DNA from: Minisyncoccota bacterium
GTDB lineage: Bacteria; Patescibacteriota; Minisyncoccia; Phycocordibacterales; UBA2100
Length of the DNA: 17,021 nt
Assembly (NCBI GenBank): GCA_016763615.1
Contig: JAESTJ010000014.1
Location: 1-17,021, forward strand
Direction of reading: 5' to 3'
Each line of letters starts with the position of its first letter. Within the stretch, counting starts at the first letter, position 1. The notes beneath the pieces are model-generated. The model was not told the origin of the DNA, made no database searches, and worked only from the letters and a program-made list of their open reading frames with translations. Shown here piece after piece: positions 1 to 6,484 of the stretch. A program made the translations under genes and the position numbers.

Positions 1-170
1 CACCACCATTATTTCGACACAGTGATGTGTGCAAGTTAGCTAACGAATTTGAATCTGATTTTCTGTCGTGCTGTCATGACGGAACAGTGCTTCCGATTCA
101 GGATTACTAGATAAGCAGACGTAACAAAACGCCGTAGCTTACAAGTGTAAACAACTTTGAGTTTCTATTT

Positions 171-215
171 AGTTGTCAATGAACAGTGAGCTAAAACACG
201 CGAGTGTTTAAACTC
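171..215 (-). promoter_or_regulatory. Hairpin followed by boxA-like element
   Basis: On the minus strand an imperfect 12-bp hairpin (204-215 with 188-199, loop TCGC) is followed by TGTTCATTGACAACT (185-171). This resembles the conserved TGYTCTTTGAAAACT-type boxA sequence found upstream of 16S and 23S genes in many bacteria, where NusB/S10 bind for antitermination. The resemblance is by eye. Confidence 0.4.
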
Positions 216-312
216 TTATCCCACATTATATATCGCCCTGCCAAGTGAGCAACAGATAGAAATGTGTATTGTGGATAGCAACAAATTTTGTAAACAATAC
301 TCTGTGTGTTCA

Positions 313-361
313 CACGTTGAAGCGACCGCGAGGTGCGGCATTTGTTCTTGGCTTTAACGTG
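313..361. repeat. Hairpin at the start of the predicted leader
   Basis: CACGTTGAAGC (313-323) pairs with GCTTTAACGTG (351-361) over 11 positions; the one non-Watson-Crick position is a G-T wobble on the plus strand. Inside it lies a second stem, CCGC/GCGG, with a five-base loop. It begins at the predicted +1 of the minus-strand promoter. Confidence 0.6.
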
Positions 362-366
362 ACTGC

Positions 367-394
367 ACAATACTATTTTACCGCTCAAAGTCAA
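367..394 (-). promoter_or_regulatory. Predicted sigma70-type promoter, minus strand
   Basis: On the minus strand TTGACT (389-394), a 16-nt spacer and TATTGT (367-372) form a plausible promoter. A run of T residues lies just upstream, like an UP element. Transcription would start near 360 and run to the left edge of the window. The inverted repeat ACCGC/GCGGT (380-384 with 403-407) spans the -35. Confidence 0.45.
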
Positions 395-469
395 CAAAAA
401 AGGCGGTTTCTGCGCTATTTTCACAACAAGACAGTATATTCGGATAAATCGTCCCAAATACCCAATACC

Positions 470-1288
470 CTATGTAGCTATTGAATATAGTGTCCATCGC
501 TTTGAGCCTTCTTTTTTTAGTACCCCATCGTTAACTAGTGAGACTAATTCACGTTGAATTGTTTTCTCGCTACAATCAGTTATCTCCATAGCAATGTCTT
601 TAATATGTACCGGTGAACTTTTTGTTACGATATCTAGTATTGCCACACGACGACTTGTTACCCGGCGTTTTGAACGAAGTGATTGTGGTCTGGGTGCTTT
701 CTGCGTCTTGTTGTCCTTTAGAATATTAGTGTCCTTTTTGGTGTCCGTTATAATTTTGTCCGTTATAACATTGGAATGTCCGTTAGGTTTGTGTCCGTTA
801 GATTGAGTTCTTACGGACATAAAATGTTCCTCGTTGAGTTCTAAACTTTCGGAAACTATTTCATTTTGTGACTTAATTAAGAAGCGTACCAGATCAACAT
901 AGGCACTTTTAAGTACTTCGAGATTCATGTCTGAGACATATCCTGCTGTGTGAACAATGTCCAGAAGCGATAGTACATACCGTACTTTCGCGGTAACTGC
1001 ATCCACTACTTCAGGACCCTCGCTGTGAAGCCCTTTTCGTAATCCTAATATGAGTGACAAAAGTTGCTGAGAATTTGTACGGACTTCCTCACGGACATTT
1101 TCATTCTTAGGGACAAAGTTGGTAACCAAATGTGTGGCTAGTGTGAGTCGCTCAACTTTTTTATACGCGATTTCTGCGATGCGATTCTTCCCAAATGGAT
1201 TCACGGACATGTTCGCACTAGGAAGTACATCGCCATAATCACTTTGGTTTATAAGACTCTTACTCCCTTTACTGTCCTTTATAGCCAT
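470..1288 (-). CDS. Winged-helix (DeoR-like HTH) regulator, candidate autoregulator
   Basis: A 272-residue protein. The C-terminal ~60 residues (RRVAILDIVTKSSPVHIKDI onward, with SEKTIQREL as recognition helix and a VLKKEG-SKRWTLY wing) form a DeoR-type winged helix. Residues ~30-150 look all-helical and could be a dimerisation or sensor domain that I do not recognise. A polar, low-complexity linker joins them and is encoded by repeated TAACGGACA/TAAAGGACA nonamers. I chose the ATG at 1286-1288 because AAGGA lies 7 nt before it; the ATG two codons upstream (1294) would leave only 1 nt. The gene has a good promoter (1374-1401) whose spacer carries the same nonamer, and more copies run to the start codon, so repression by its own product is likely. 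Its ligand and other targets are unknown. Confidence 0.85.
   Translation of the reverse strand: MAIKDSKGSKSLINQSDYGDVLPSANMSVNPFGKNRIAEIAYKKVERLTLATHLVTNFVPKNENVREEVRTNSQQLLSLILGLRKGLHSEGPEVVDAVTAKVRYVLSLLDIVHTAGYVSDMNLEVLKSAYVDLVRFLIKSQNEIVSESLELNEEHFMSVRTQSNGHKPNGHSNVITDKIITDTKKDTNILKDNKTQKAPRPQSLRSKRRVTSRRVAILDIVTKSSPVHIKDIAMEITDCSEKTIQRELVSLVNDGVLKKEGSKRWTLYSIAT
712..819. repeat. Seven nonamer copies inside the regulator gene
   Basis: TGTCC-type nonamers start at 712, 730, 742, 757, 777 and 792 on the plus strand (TGTCCTTTA, TGTCCTTTT, then four TGTCCGTTA). An inverted copy (TTACGGACA) is at 811-819. Spacing is 12-20 bp. Diverged inverted copies also occur at 1089-1097, 1107-1115 and 1201-1209. 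They match the nonamers in the promoter region of the same gene. Confidence 0.85.
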
Positions 1289-1394
1289 GCGCATGTCCTT
1301 GATATAAAGGACATTTGAGCACTCATTTTGTCCTTTATATTGTGTCCGTAAAGGTGTCCTTTACGTTATGTCCATTATAGGTTTATGTCCGTTA
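1273..1394. promoter_or_regulatory. Operator-like nonamer array over promoter, leader and start codon
   Basis: Copies lie at 1273 (TGTCCTTTA), 1294 (TGTCCTTGA), 1305 (inverted, TAAAGGACA), 1329 (TGTCCTTTA), 1343 (TGTCCGTAA), 1355 (TGTCCTTTA), 1369 (TGTCCATTA) and 1386 (TGTCCGTTA). The 1294 and 1305 copies form a near-perfect 20-bp palindrome over the start region. The 1386 copy sits between -35 and -10, and the 1369 copy overlaps the -10. In the mRNA the nonamer reads UAAAGGACA, so it also contains an SD-like AAGGA. Binding by the adjacent HTH protein is inferred. Confidence 0.8.
1279..1326 (-). CDS. Possible 15-codon upstream ORF overlapping the regulator start
   Basis: In the regulator leader an ATG at 1324-1326 follows AAAGGA by four bases and opens a reading frame MSAQMSFISRTCAWL ending TAA at 1279. 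It overlaps the regulator start (1286-1288) in another frame. Translation would pass through the palindromic operator and the regulator's own SD, so it could couple or block initiation. It may be chance; no homology is claimed. Confidence 0.3.
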   Translation of the reverse strand: MSAQMSFISRTCAWL

Positions 1395-1401
1395 CGGTCA
1401 A
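1374..1401 (-). promoter_or_regulatory. Promoter of the HTH regulator gene
   Basis: TTGACC (1396-1401), a 16-nt spacer and a perfect TATAAT (1374-1379) on the minus strand. Transcription would start near 1367, giving an ~80-nt leader. The spacer contains the nonamer TAACGGACA. Confidence 0.75.
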
Positions 1402-1431
1402 GGTTGTTTGTGTGTTCTAATTTTCCTACGA

Positions 1432-1491
1432 TATAAGCCTGTACAGAGGTCTCCATAGCGAGTTCGTGGTATTATTACGAAGTAATATATT
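1432..1491 (+). promoter_or_regulatory. Possible ftsK promoter region
   Basis: Two weak -10 candidates precede ftsK: TATAAG (1432-1437) with TTGTGT 18 nt upstream, and TATATT (1486-1491) only 5 nt before the ATG. The palindrome TATTAC-gaa-GTAATA (1473-1487) overlaps the second. No SD is present before the ftsK ATG. Confidence 0.3.
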
Positions 1492-1496
1492 CAACA

Positions 1497-3841
1497 ATGG
1501 CACTACGAAAGACCAAAGCTACCAAAAGAGCAAAACCAAAAAAGGAGACGAAGCGAACACGAAGAAAGAAAGAGGAAGAGTTCGATGAAGAAGAATCGCT
1601 AAGCCTACCTATTCGTTCTGAAACATTGCGTGGTGTGTGGGCCATCCTAGCGGGCGCTGCAGGGGTATTTTTTATGCTTGCCTGGTTCGGTTTTGCTGGG
1701 AAAGTTGGAACAACTCTATATATCTGGCTCTCTGCTCTGTTTGGGGTTGGGTATGTTCTCGTACCTATTTCTTTTGCGCTTATTGCATTTGTTTTGTTCC
1801 TCTCTATTGAACACGAAAAAATTGGAACGCTGAAAATGTTGGGGACTGGAATTTTCTTTTTGAGCAGCCTCGCATTCATCGAAACGCTGTTTCCTGGCAA
1901 AGGAGGTCTTGTTGGTCAACTCATTTCTTTTCCACTTACCTATGCTATTGATACCATCGCAACTACCGTCGCACTTCTTGCACTTATTGTAGTTTCACTT
2001 CTCATTACTTTTGATGCTCATCCGCAACGAGCTTTTCCTACTCTGGCTCGCCTAATGGGTAAAGAACTTGATGAGAGTGAAGAGGACCATATTCTCGAAG
2101 AAGATGAAGAAGCTGCTATCGCACTTGAAGCTGAACGTGCTGAAGCTGAAGCGGAAGATAATGAGGAGATAGAGGAAGAGCCAAAAAAATCTCCAGGTAT
2201 TTTCAATTTTGGGAACAGTAGTGATTCTGAACCTTCGGCTTTCAATTTCGCCGCAGGAGGCTCAGGAGCGTACTCCCCTCCTCCAATATCTCTTTTACAA
2301 AAGGACAAAGGAAAACCTGCAGTTGGAGATGTTAAAGCAAGTGCCAATACAATTAAACGAACATTACAAAACTTTGGTATTGATGTTGAGATGGACGAAG
2401 TCTCGATTGGCCCTACCGTAACTCGCTATGCAATGAAGCCAGCTGAAGGTGTGCGCCTTGCAAAAATAATGAGCTTGCAGAGCAACCTCGAACTCGCCCT
2501 CGCAGCAACGCCAATTCGTATTGAAGCGCCAATTCCTGGAAAAGCTCTTGTGGGTATCGAAGTACCTAATACCTCTAAATCGACACTCGGACTTGCCACT
2601 ATATTTAATGACAAAGAATTCCAAAACTCAGACAAGCCACTTCTCGTTGCGCTTGGTCGTGATATTACTGGAAAACCTCACTTTGCAAACATTGCAAAAA
2701 TGCCACACATGCTTATTGCAGGTGCAACTGGTGCTGGTAAATCGGTAACGGTACACGACATAATCATAAGTCTTTTATATCGCAAGGGTCCGCAAGAGTT
2801 GCGAATGATATTAGTTGACCCTAAGCGTGTTGAACTTACTTTATACAATGAAATTCCTCACCTACTTACCCCGGTGATTACCGACCCCAAGAAGGCAATC
2901 CTCGCACTTAAATGGCTGGCGAAAGAAATGGACAGACGTTATGACGTTCTCGAAGCTGAAAAAGTACGTGACATAGCTTCGTACCACAAAAATATATACG
3001 ATCCGTACAAAAAAAGGGAGGTGACGCAGAGGACGAAAATGCACCTGAACCGATGCCGTACATTGTAGCGATAATCGATGAAATGGCTGACCTTATGACT
3101 GCGTACCCTCGAGAACTGGAAGCCGCAGTGGTGCGCCTTGCTCAGATGAGTCGCGCCGTGGGTATTCACCTTATTCTTTCTACTCAACGCCCTAGCGTAC
3201 AGATTATTACTGGACTCATTAAAGCGAACATCCCTTCACGTCTTGCGCTACAAGTTTCTTCACAAATTGATTCACGTACCATTCTTGACATGGGGGGCGC
3301 TGAAAAACTCCTAGGAGCTGGAGATATGTTGTACCTCTCGGGTGAAATGAGTAAACCGCGACGTATTCAAGCTCCTTTTGTTAGTGAAGAAGAAATTAAG
3401 AGCATCGTGAAATATATTGTGGATACCCACGAAGATGAACTTCCTGACGAAATCGACCTCACTGAAGTTATGCACGATAACAGTGTATTCGCCGCATCAG
3501 TTGGTAGCAGTAGTGATAACGAAGATGAACTCTACGAGGATGCAAAACGAGTGATAATTGAAGCAAAGAAAGGCTCTACGTCTTTCTTGCAGCGGAAACT
3601 ACGTGTGGGATACGCTCGAGCGGCTCGCCTCATGGATATGCTCGAAGAGCGTGGTGTTGTCGGTGAAGCAGAAGGCTCCAAACCACGAGAAGTACTTGTT
3701 GGACTAGACGATGACACAAATATGAATAATCCTGAAGAAACCGATGCCGATGACTACGATGTAGCGTACTCTGAAGAAAAAACTGATGACGAAAAAGGAG
3801 AGATCGAAGAAGATGAGGAGGAAGACAATCTAAGGTTATAG
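1497..3841 (+). CDS. ftsK: DNA translocase FtsK, interrupted by a -1 frameshift at an A7 run
   Basis: FtsK is the septum-anchored ATP-driven DNA pump that clears chromosomes from the division site. The first frame (1497-3068) gives a basic N-terminus, four TM segments (about 47-66, 74-104, 113-131, 150-172), an acidic linker, and the motor with Walker A GATGAGKS (409-416). It then runs off into nonsense after residue 506. The second frame (first Met 3053, end 3841) carries Walker B (IVAIIDE), the TQRPS motif, and the C-terminal gamma winged helix (about DELYEDAKRVI...PREVLV) plus an acidic tail. Adding one A to the A7 run at 3009-3015, or slipping back one base, joins them as DPYKKKGGDAEDENAPEPMPYIV, a 781-residue protein of normal domain order. 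As written, the N-terminal product lacks Walker B and the C-terminal part lacks Walker A. It is probably first in the ftsK-recA gene series. Confidence 0.9.
3009..3024 (+). other. Frameshift site: A7 run followed by SD-like GGGAGGTGA
   Basis: Seven A residues (3009-3015) precede GGGAGGTGA. In frame the codons read TAC AAA AAA AGG; a -1 shift gives AAA AAA AAG GGA GGT. A homopolymer of this kind is prone to sequencing deletion, to replication or RNA-polymerase slippage, and to ribosomal -1 slippage. The SD-like stretch lies downstream of the slip, not upstream as in dnaX, so it does not match the known stimulator geometry. Confidence 0.8.
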
Positions 3842-3862
3842 TGAGCAGGTTATAGGTTATAG
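3834..3862 (+). repeat. Heptameric repeat GGTTATA upstream of the S23 gene
   Basis: GGTTATAG occurs at 3834-3841 (containing the ftsK stop codon), 3848-3855 and 3855-3862; the last two form a 7-bp tandem. Together with the TCACTAT heptamers at 4258-4278 they frame the S23 gene. Confidence 0.75.
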
Positions 3863-3873
3863 AGACGACGATT

Positions 3874-4254
3874 ATGAACACTCAAGCGGTAAAAAAACAA
3901 ATTAAAAGTTACCGAGACCTAATCGTATGGCAAAAAAGTATGACGTTGGTCACCGACATGTATACTCTGACTCAAGCATATCCACAACATGAAATATACG
4001 GTATAACTTCTCAACTACGAAGAGCGTCCATATCCATTCCATCAAATATTGCCGAAGGGTTTTACAGAAGCTCTAGAAAAGATTACAGAAATTTCTTGTA
4101 TAATGCTTTTGGTTCTGGAGGAGAACTGGAAACTCAACTTACGATAGCTGAATCTCTAAAGTACGGCGATCCTCAAATACATAAAAGAGTGACCAAACTT
4201 CTCAGTGAAGTGATGGCTATGCTGAATACCTTAATTTCTAAACTAAAGAGTTAA
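3874..4254 (+). CDS. Four-helix-bundle protein, S23/23S rRNA-intervening-sequence family
   Basis: A 126-residue protein with the hallmarks of the S23/IVS family: YRDLIVWQKSM near the N-terminus, then SQLRRASISIPSNIAEGFYRSS, and GSGGELETQL before the last helices. Family members form four-helix bundles that often oligomerise; they were first seen in intervening sequences of 23S rRNA genes, and Avd of diversity-generating retroelements has the same fold. Their function is mostly unknown. No reverse transcriptase or variable repeat lies nearby, so a retroelement role is not supported. The gene is inserted between ftsK and the ftsK-recA spacer gene, has no SD, and is flanked on both sides by 7-bp tandem repeats, which suggests a transferable cassette. 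Confidence 0.9.
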   Translation: MNTQAVKKQIKSYRDLIVWQKSMTLVTDMYTLTQAYPQHEIYGITSQLRRASISIPSNIAEGFYRSSRKDYRNFLYNAFGSGGELETQLTIAESLKYGDPQIHKRVTKLLSEVMAMLNTLISKLKS

Positions 4255-4257
4255 ACG

Positions 4258-4278
4258 TCACTATTCACTATTCACTAA
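4258..4278 (+). repeat. Heptameric repeat TCACTAT downstream of the S23 gene
   Basis: TCACTAT (4258-4264), TCACTAT (4265-4271) and TCACTAA (4272-4278) are in perfect 7-bp tandem. They start three bases after the S23 stop codon and end three bases before the next ATG. Confidence 0.8.
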
Positions 4279-4281
4279 ATT

Positions 4282-4689
4282 ATGCTCCCCCACCACTCGA
4301 GAATAACCAAATATCTTTTTGCAGCATTCGTATTAATCGTACTCGTATACGCATATTTCGAAGCACGAAATATACTGTATGGTCCTCAGATAGTTCTCGA
4401 ATCTACAGAAGCAATTACGGTGCACGACGAACTAATAGAAATACGAGGCACGGTTAAGAATGTAGTAGAAATTACTCTCACTGGTCGCCCCTTATTTATA
4501 GACGACACAGGTCTCTTTACCGAGAGGTTACTTTTGGTAGAAGGATTAAATCGTTTTATTTTTGAGGCACGAGACAAGTTTGATAACACTGACCGAAAGG
4601 TACTTCAGGTTATATACCAGCCAACCGAGGACATACAGCGGAATTTTAGAGAAACTGATACTATACAAGAACCATTAGAGGATAATTAG
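4282..4689 (+). CDS. Membrane-anchored protein with extracytoplasmic Ig-like domain
   Basis: A 135-residue protein with a short basic N-terminus, one TM helix (about residues 10-27, [14 protein letters not shown]), and a ~85-residue beta-rich domain. That domain has the pattern of bacterial Ig-like or glucodextranase-type domains ([45 protein letters not shown]). A polar acidic tail ends the protein. It is probably anchored in the membrane with the Ig-like domain outside. It starts just after the TCACTAT repeats and ends 5 bp before recA. I cannot name a function; the domain call rests on pattern only. Confidence 0.75.
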   Translation: MLPHHSRITKYLFAAFVLIVLVYAYFEARNILYGPQIVLESTEAITVHDELIEIRGTVKNVVEITLTGRPLFIDDTGLFTERLLLVEGLNRFIFEARDKFDNTDRKVLQVIYQPTEDIQRNFRETDTIQEPLEDN

Positions 4690-4694
4690 ATTAT

Positions 4695-5780
4695 ATGACA
4701 GCAGCAAAAAAGAAAAAAGAAGAAAAAGTAACGAAGAAAAAAACTCCAGCAAAAGTTGATACAAAGAAACCAGAAGTTTCTGAAGTTGAACAGAAAAAGA
4801 CCAACTCAAAACTGGATGCTGCGATGGCTGATATCAAAAGTAAGTTTGGTGATGACGCTATTATGACACTTGGTGAAAGTGAGCGGGTTGACGTAGATAC
4901 CATTTCTACAGGCTCAATCGGCATCGACTGGGCACTCGGCATTGGTGGACTTCCCCGTGGTCGCATCATTGAAATTTACGGTCCTGAGTCTTCTGGAAAA
5001 ACTACCCTCTCCTTACACGTTATAGCCGAAGCACAAAAAAAAGGTGGCGTCTGTGCATTTATTGATGCAGAACATGCACTTGACCCTGTGTACGCAAAAA
5101 AACTGGGGGTAAAAACAAATGACCTTCTTATTTCACAGCCAAACCACGGAGAACAGGCGCTTGAGATTGTAGAGAGCCTGGTACGCACAGGAAACCTTGA
5201 TGTAATCGTCATCGACTCCGTTGCAGCTCTCACACCAAAGGATGAAATCGAAGGAGATATGGGGGCTCACCAAATGGGTAAGCAAGCACGTCTTATGTCG
5301 CAAGCCATGCGTAAACTCACTGCCATTAGCGCAAAGAGCAAGACTATCATCGTCTTTATCAACCAAGTTCGCATGAAAATAGGAATGGTCTTTGGAAATC
5401 CAGAAACAACGACCGGAGGAAAAGCGTTAAAATTCTATTCGTCTGTGCGAATTGATATTCGTCGTATTGCACAGATTAAGAAAGGTACTGAAGTTATGGG
5501 AGGACGCCATCGTGCAAAAATTGTCAAAAACAGAGTTGCTGCACCATTTCGTATCGCTGAATTCGACCTAATATTTAATGAAGGAATTTCACGTGAAGGA
5601 GAACTTCTGGCTCTTGGAGAAAAACTCAGTGTAGTAGAGAAATCTGGAGCATCATACAAATTCGATGACATTTCACTCGGACGCGGATATGATTCTGCCC
5701 GAACATTTTTACGAGAGAATAAGCAAGTGGCAAGTGCAGTTCTTAAAGAAATTCGTGTGAATTTAAAGGACGCTACATAA
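4695..5780 (+). CDS. recA: Recombinase RecA
   Basis: RecA forms filaments on single-stranded DNA and catalyses strand exchange in recombinational repair. The 361 residues include Walker A GPESSGKT (96-103), [10 protein letters not shown], Walker [11 protein letters not shown], and the L2 loop [35 protein letters not shown] (GMVF where E. coli has GVMF). The C-terminal domain follows, without the acidic tail of E. coli RecA. The first ~37 residues are a lysine-rich extension (13 Lys) ahead of the conserved [16 protein letters not shown]; the only internal Met (44) lies inside that helix, so the upstream start is needed. There is no SD. A GATAAT that overlaps the stop of the preceding gene lies 8 nt before the ATG. 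Confidence 0.97.
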   Translation: MTAAKKKKEEKVTKKKTPAKVDTKKPEVSEVEQKKTNSKLDAAMADIKSKFGDDAIMTLGESERVDVDTISTGSIGIDWALGIGGLPRGRIIEIYGPESSGKTTLSLHVIAEAQKKGGVCAFIDAEHALDPVYAKKLGVKTNDLLISQPNHGEQALEIVESLVRTGNLDVIVIDSVAALTPKDEIEGDMGAHQMGKQARLMSQAMRKLTAISAKSKTIIVFINQVRMKIGMVFGNPETTTGGKALKFYSSVRIDIRRIAQIKKGTEVMGGRHRAKIVKNRVAAPFRIAEFDLIFNEGISREGELLALGEKLSVVEKSGASYKFDDISLGRGYDSARTFLRENKQVASAVLKEIRVNLKDAT

Positions 5781-5840
5781 TTGCACTATATATATTCAAT
5801 AAAATTATTACGGAATACCATAACACTGTATTTAAGATGT

Positions 5841-5846
5841 TATTAT
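5841..5846 (+). promoter_or_regulatory. -10 box abutting the TrpR-like gene
   Basis: TATTAT ends 6 nt before the ATG at 5853, so a transcript from it would start at or next to the start codon. No good -35 is seen. Confidence 0.4.
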
Positions 5847-5852
5847 ATAGAT

Positions 5853-6284
5853 ATGGCTTTCGTTTCTAAACACGAACTGCAACCAGAAGTTGAAAAACAG
5901 CTATACGAGCAATTAGCTGATTTGTTTTTAGCGAACCAAAGAAAAAAGGATTGCACTAACCTAATATATGAACTATTTACAAAAACCGAACGTCTTATGT
6001 TCGCCAAACGTATTGCTATCATTGCTCTTCTTGAAAGAAACTATACACCGTATAGCATATCTCTTGCACTGCAGGTAAGCGAATCTACCGTAGCTCGGAT
6101 AGACGCAAAACGCTCGCAAGGAAAATATACAAGCATTCTGAAAACTACTAAAAACAGGCAGTACCGATTGAGTATGCTTGGGACGTTAGAAGCTTTACTT
6201 ACACTAGGCTTTCCTGGCGTAGTAGCTAAAAAAGCGCGCGCTCAAATGCGCAAAGACATAGAATCGTGGAGAGCAGGAGCTTAG
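5853..6284 (+). CDS. TrpR/YerC-YecD family helix-turn-helix protein
   Basis: A 143-residue protein. The core (TKTERLMFAKRIAIIALLER, YTPYSISLALQVSESTVARIDAK) matches the TrpR superfamily helix-turn-helix as in YerC/YecD proteins, which are DNA-binding regulators largely without known effectors. The frame is open upstream to a TTG at 5781, directly after recA, but that stretch (hydrophobic, AT-rich) is not family-like. The ATG at 5853 begins the natural N-terminus (MAFVSKHELQPEVEKQLYEQ). It has a -10 box 6 nt upstream and no SD, suggesting a leaderless mRNA separate from recA. A C-terminal tail of ~45 residues follows the HTH. No trp genes are nearby, so no link to tryptophan is implied. Confidence 0.85.
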   Translation: MAFVSKHELQPEVEKQLYEQLADLFLANQRKKDCTNLIYELFTKTERLMFAKRIAIIALLERNYTPYSISLALQVSESTVARIDAKRSQGKYTSILKTTKNRQYRLSMLGTLEALLTLGFPGVVAKKARAQMRKDIESWRAGA

Positions 6285-6293
6285 CGAACCAAG

Positions 6294-6330
6294 AAGTAAC
6301 CTACTCCGCACCATGCGTAGTAGTTTACTT
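6294..6330 (+). terminator. Hairpin after the TrpR-like gene
   Basis: Arms 6294-6310 and 6314-6330 pair over 17 positions with two mismatches and a three-base loop. It begins 10 nt after the stop codon. Only a short T-rich stretch follows, so it may be a terminator, an RNA-stabilising hairpin, or part of the palindrome array that follows. Confidence 0.55.
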
Positions 6331-6337
6331 GATATAA

Positions 6338-6375
6338 TATCTTATTTACTGCGATGCATCGCAGTAAATAAGATA
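6338..6375. repeat. Perfect 38-bp palindrome
   Basis: Arms 6338-6356 and 6357-6375 are exact reverse complements, centred on GATG|CATC, with no spacer. Each arm contains TTTACTGCG or its complement. No T-tract follows, so a simple Rho-independent terminator is doubtful. A bidirectional transcription block, a protein-binding palindrome or an insertion trace are all possible. Confidence 0.9.
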
Positions 6376-6379
6376 AATA

Positions 6380-6442
6380 GTAGATTGTTAACATATTAAA
6401 TATGTGAACCAATTTAAAAACATTCTATCGAAGACAATCTAC
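6380..6442. repeat. Two further inverted repeats before efp
   Basis: GTAGATTGT (6380-6388) is matched exactly by ACAATCTAC (6434-6442). Inside lies GTTAACATAT (6387-6396) with ATATGTGAAC (6400-6409), 10 bp with one mismatch and a three-base loop. Together they make a branched structure just upstream of the efp promoter. Confidence 0.7.
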
Positions 6443-6448
6443 ACTAAA

Positions 6449-6476
6449 TTGCGCAACTCTATCAAATGCGTATAAT
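6449..6476 (+). promoter_or_regulatory. efp promoter, leaderless
   Basis: TTGCGC (6449-6454), a 16-nt spacer and TATAAT (6471-6476). The -10 ends 8 nt before the efp ATG, so the transcript should begin at or within about two bases of the start codon. Confidence 0.7.
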
Positions 6477-6484
6477 CCTCAAAT

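Larger units (their letters stand above)
1..469. other. Gene-free region; possible leader of a minus-strand rRNA operon
   Basis: No convincing coding sequence is seen here. Read on the minus strand the stretch has a promoter (367-394), an imperfect 11-bp hairpin at the predicted transcript start (313-323 with 351-361), a 12-bp hairpin with two mismatches (188-199 with 204-215), and then a boxA-like sequence (171-185). This order (strong promoter, structured leader, boxA-like antitermination signal) is typical of rRNA operon leaders, and the 16S gene would begin beyond position 1. The 16S start is not in the window, so this is inference. An independent small RNA is the alternative. Confidence 0.4.

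Noticed and set aside
191..457. 88-codon open frame on the minus strand in the left gene-free region
   Set aside because: It crosses the predicted promoter and hairpins, has odd composition, no SD or -10 near its start, and no recognisable domain.
712..1394. CRISPR array
   Set aside because: The repeats are 9 bp with 12-20 bp spacing, partly inside a gene and in both orientations; no cas genes are present.
3874..4254. Diversity-generating retroelement accessory (Avd)
   Set aside because: The fold family overlaps, but no reverse transcriptase, template repeat or variable gene is nearby.
5781..5852. TTG start directly after recA for the TrpR-like gene
   Set aside because: The extra 24 residues are hydrophobic and encoded by AT-rich DNA containing a -10 box; the ATG at 5853 gives a normal N-terminus.
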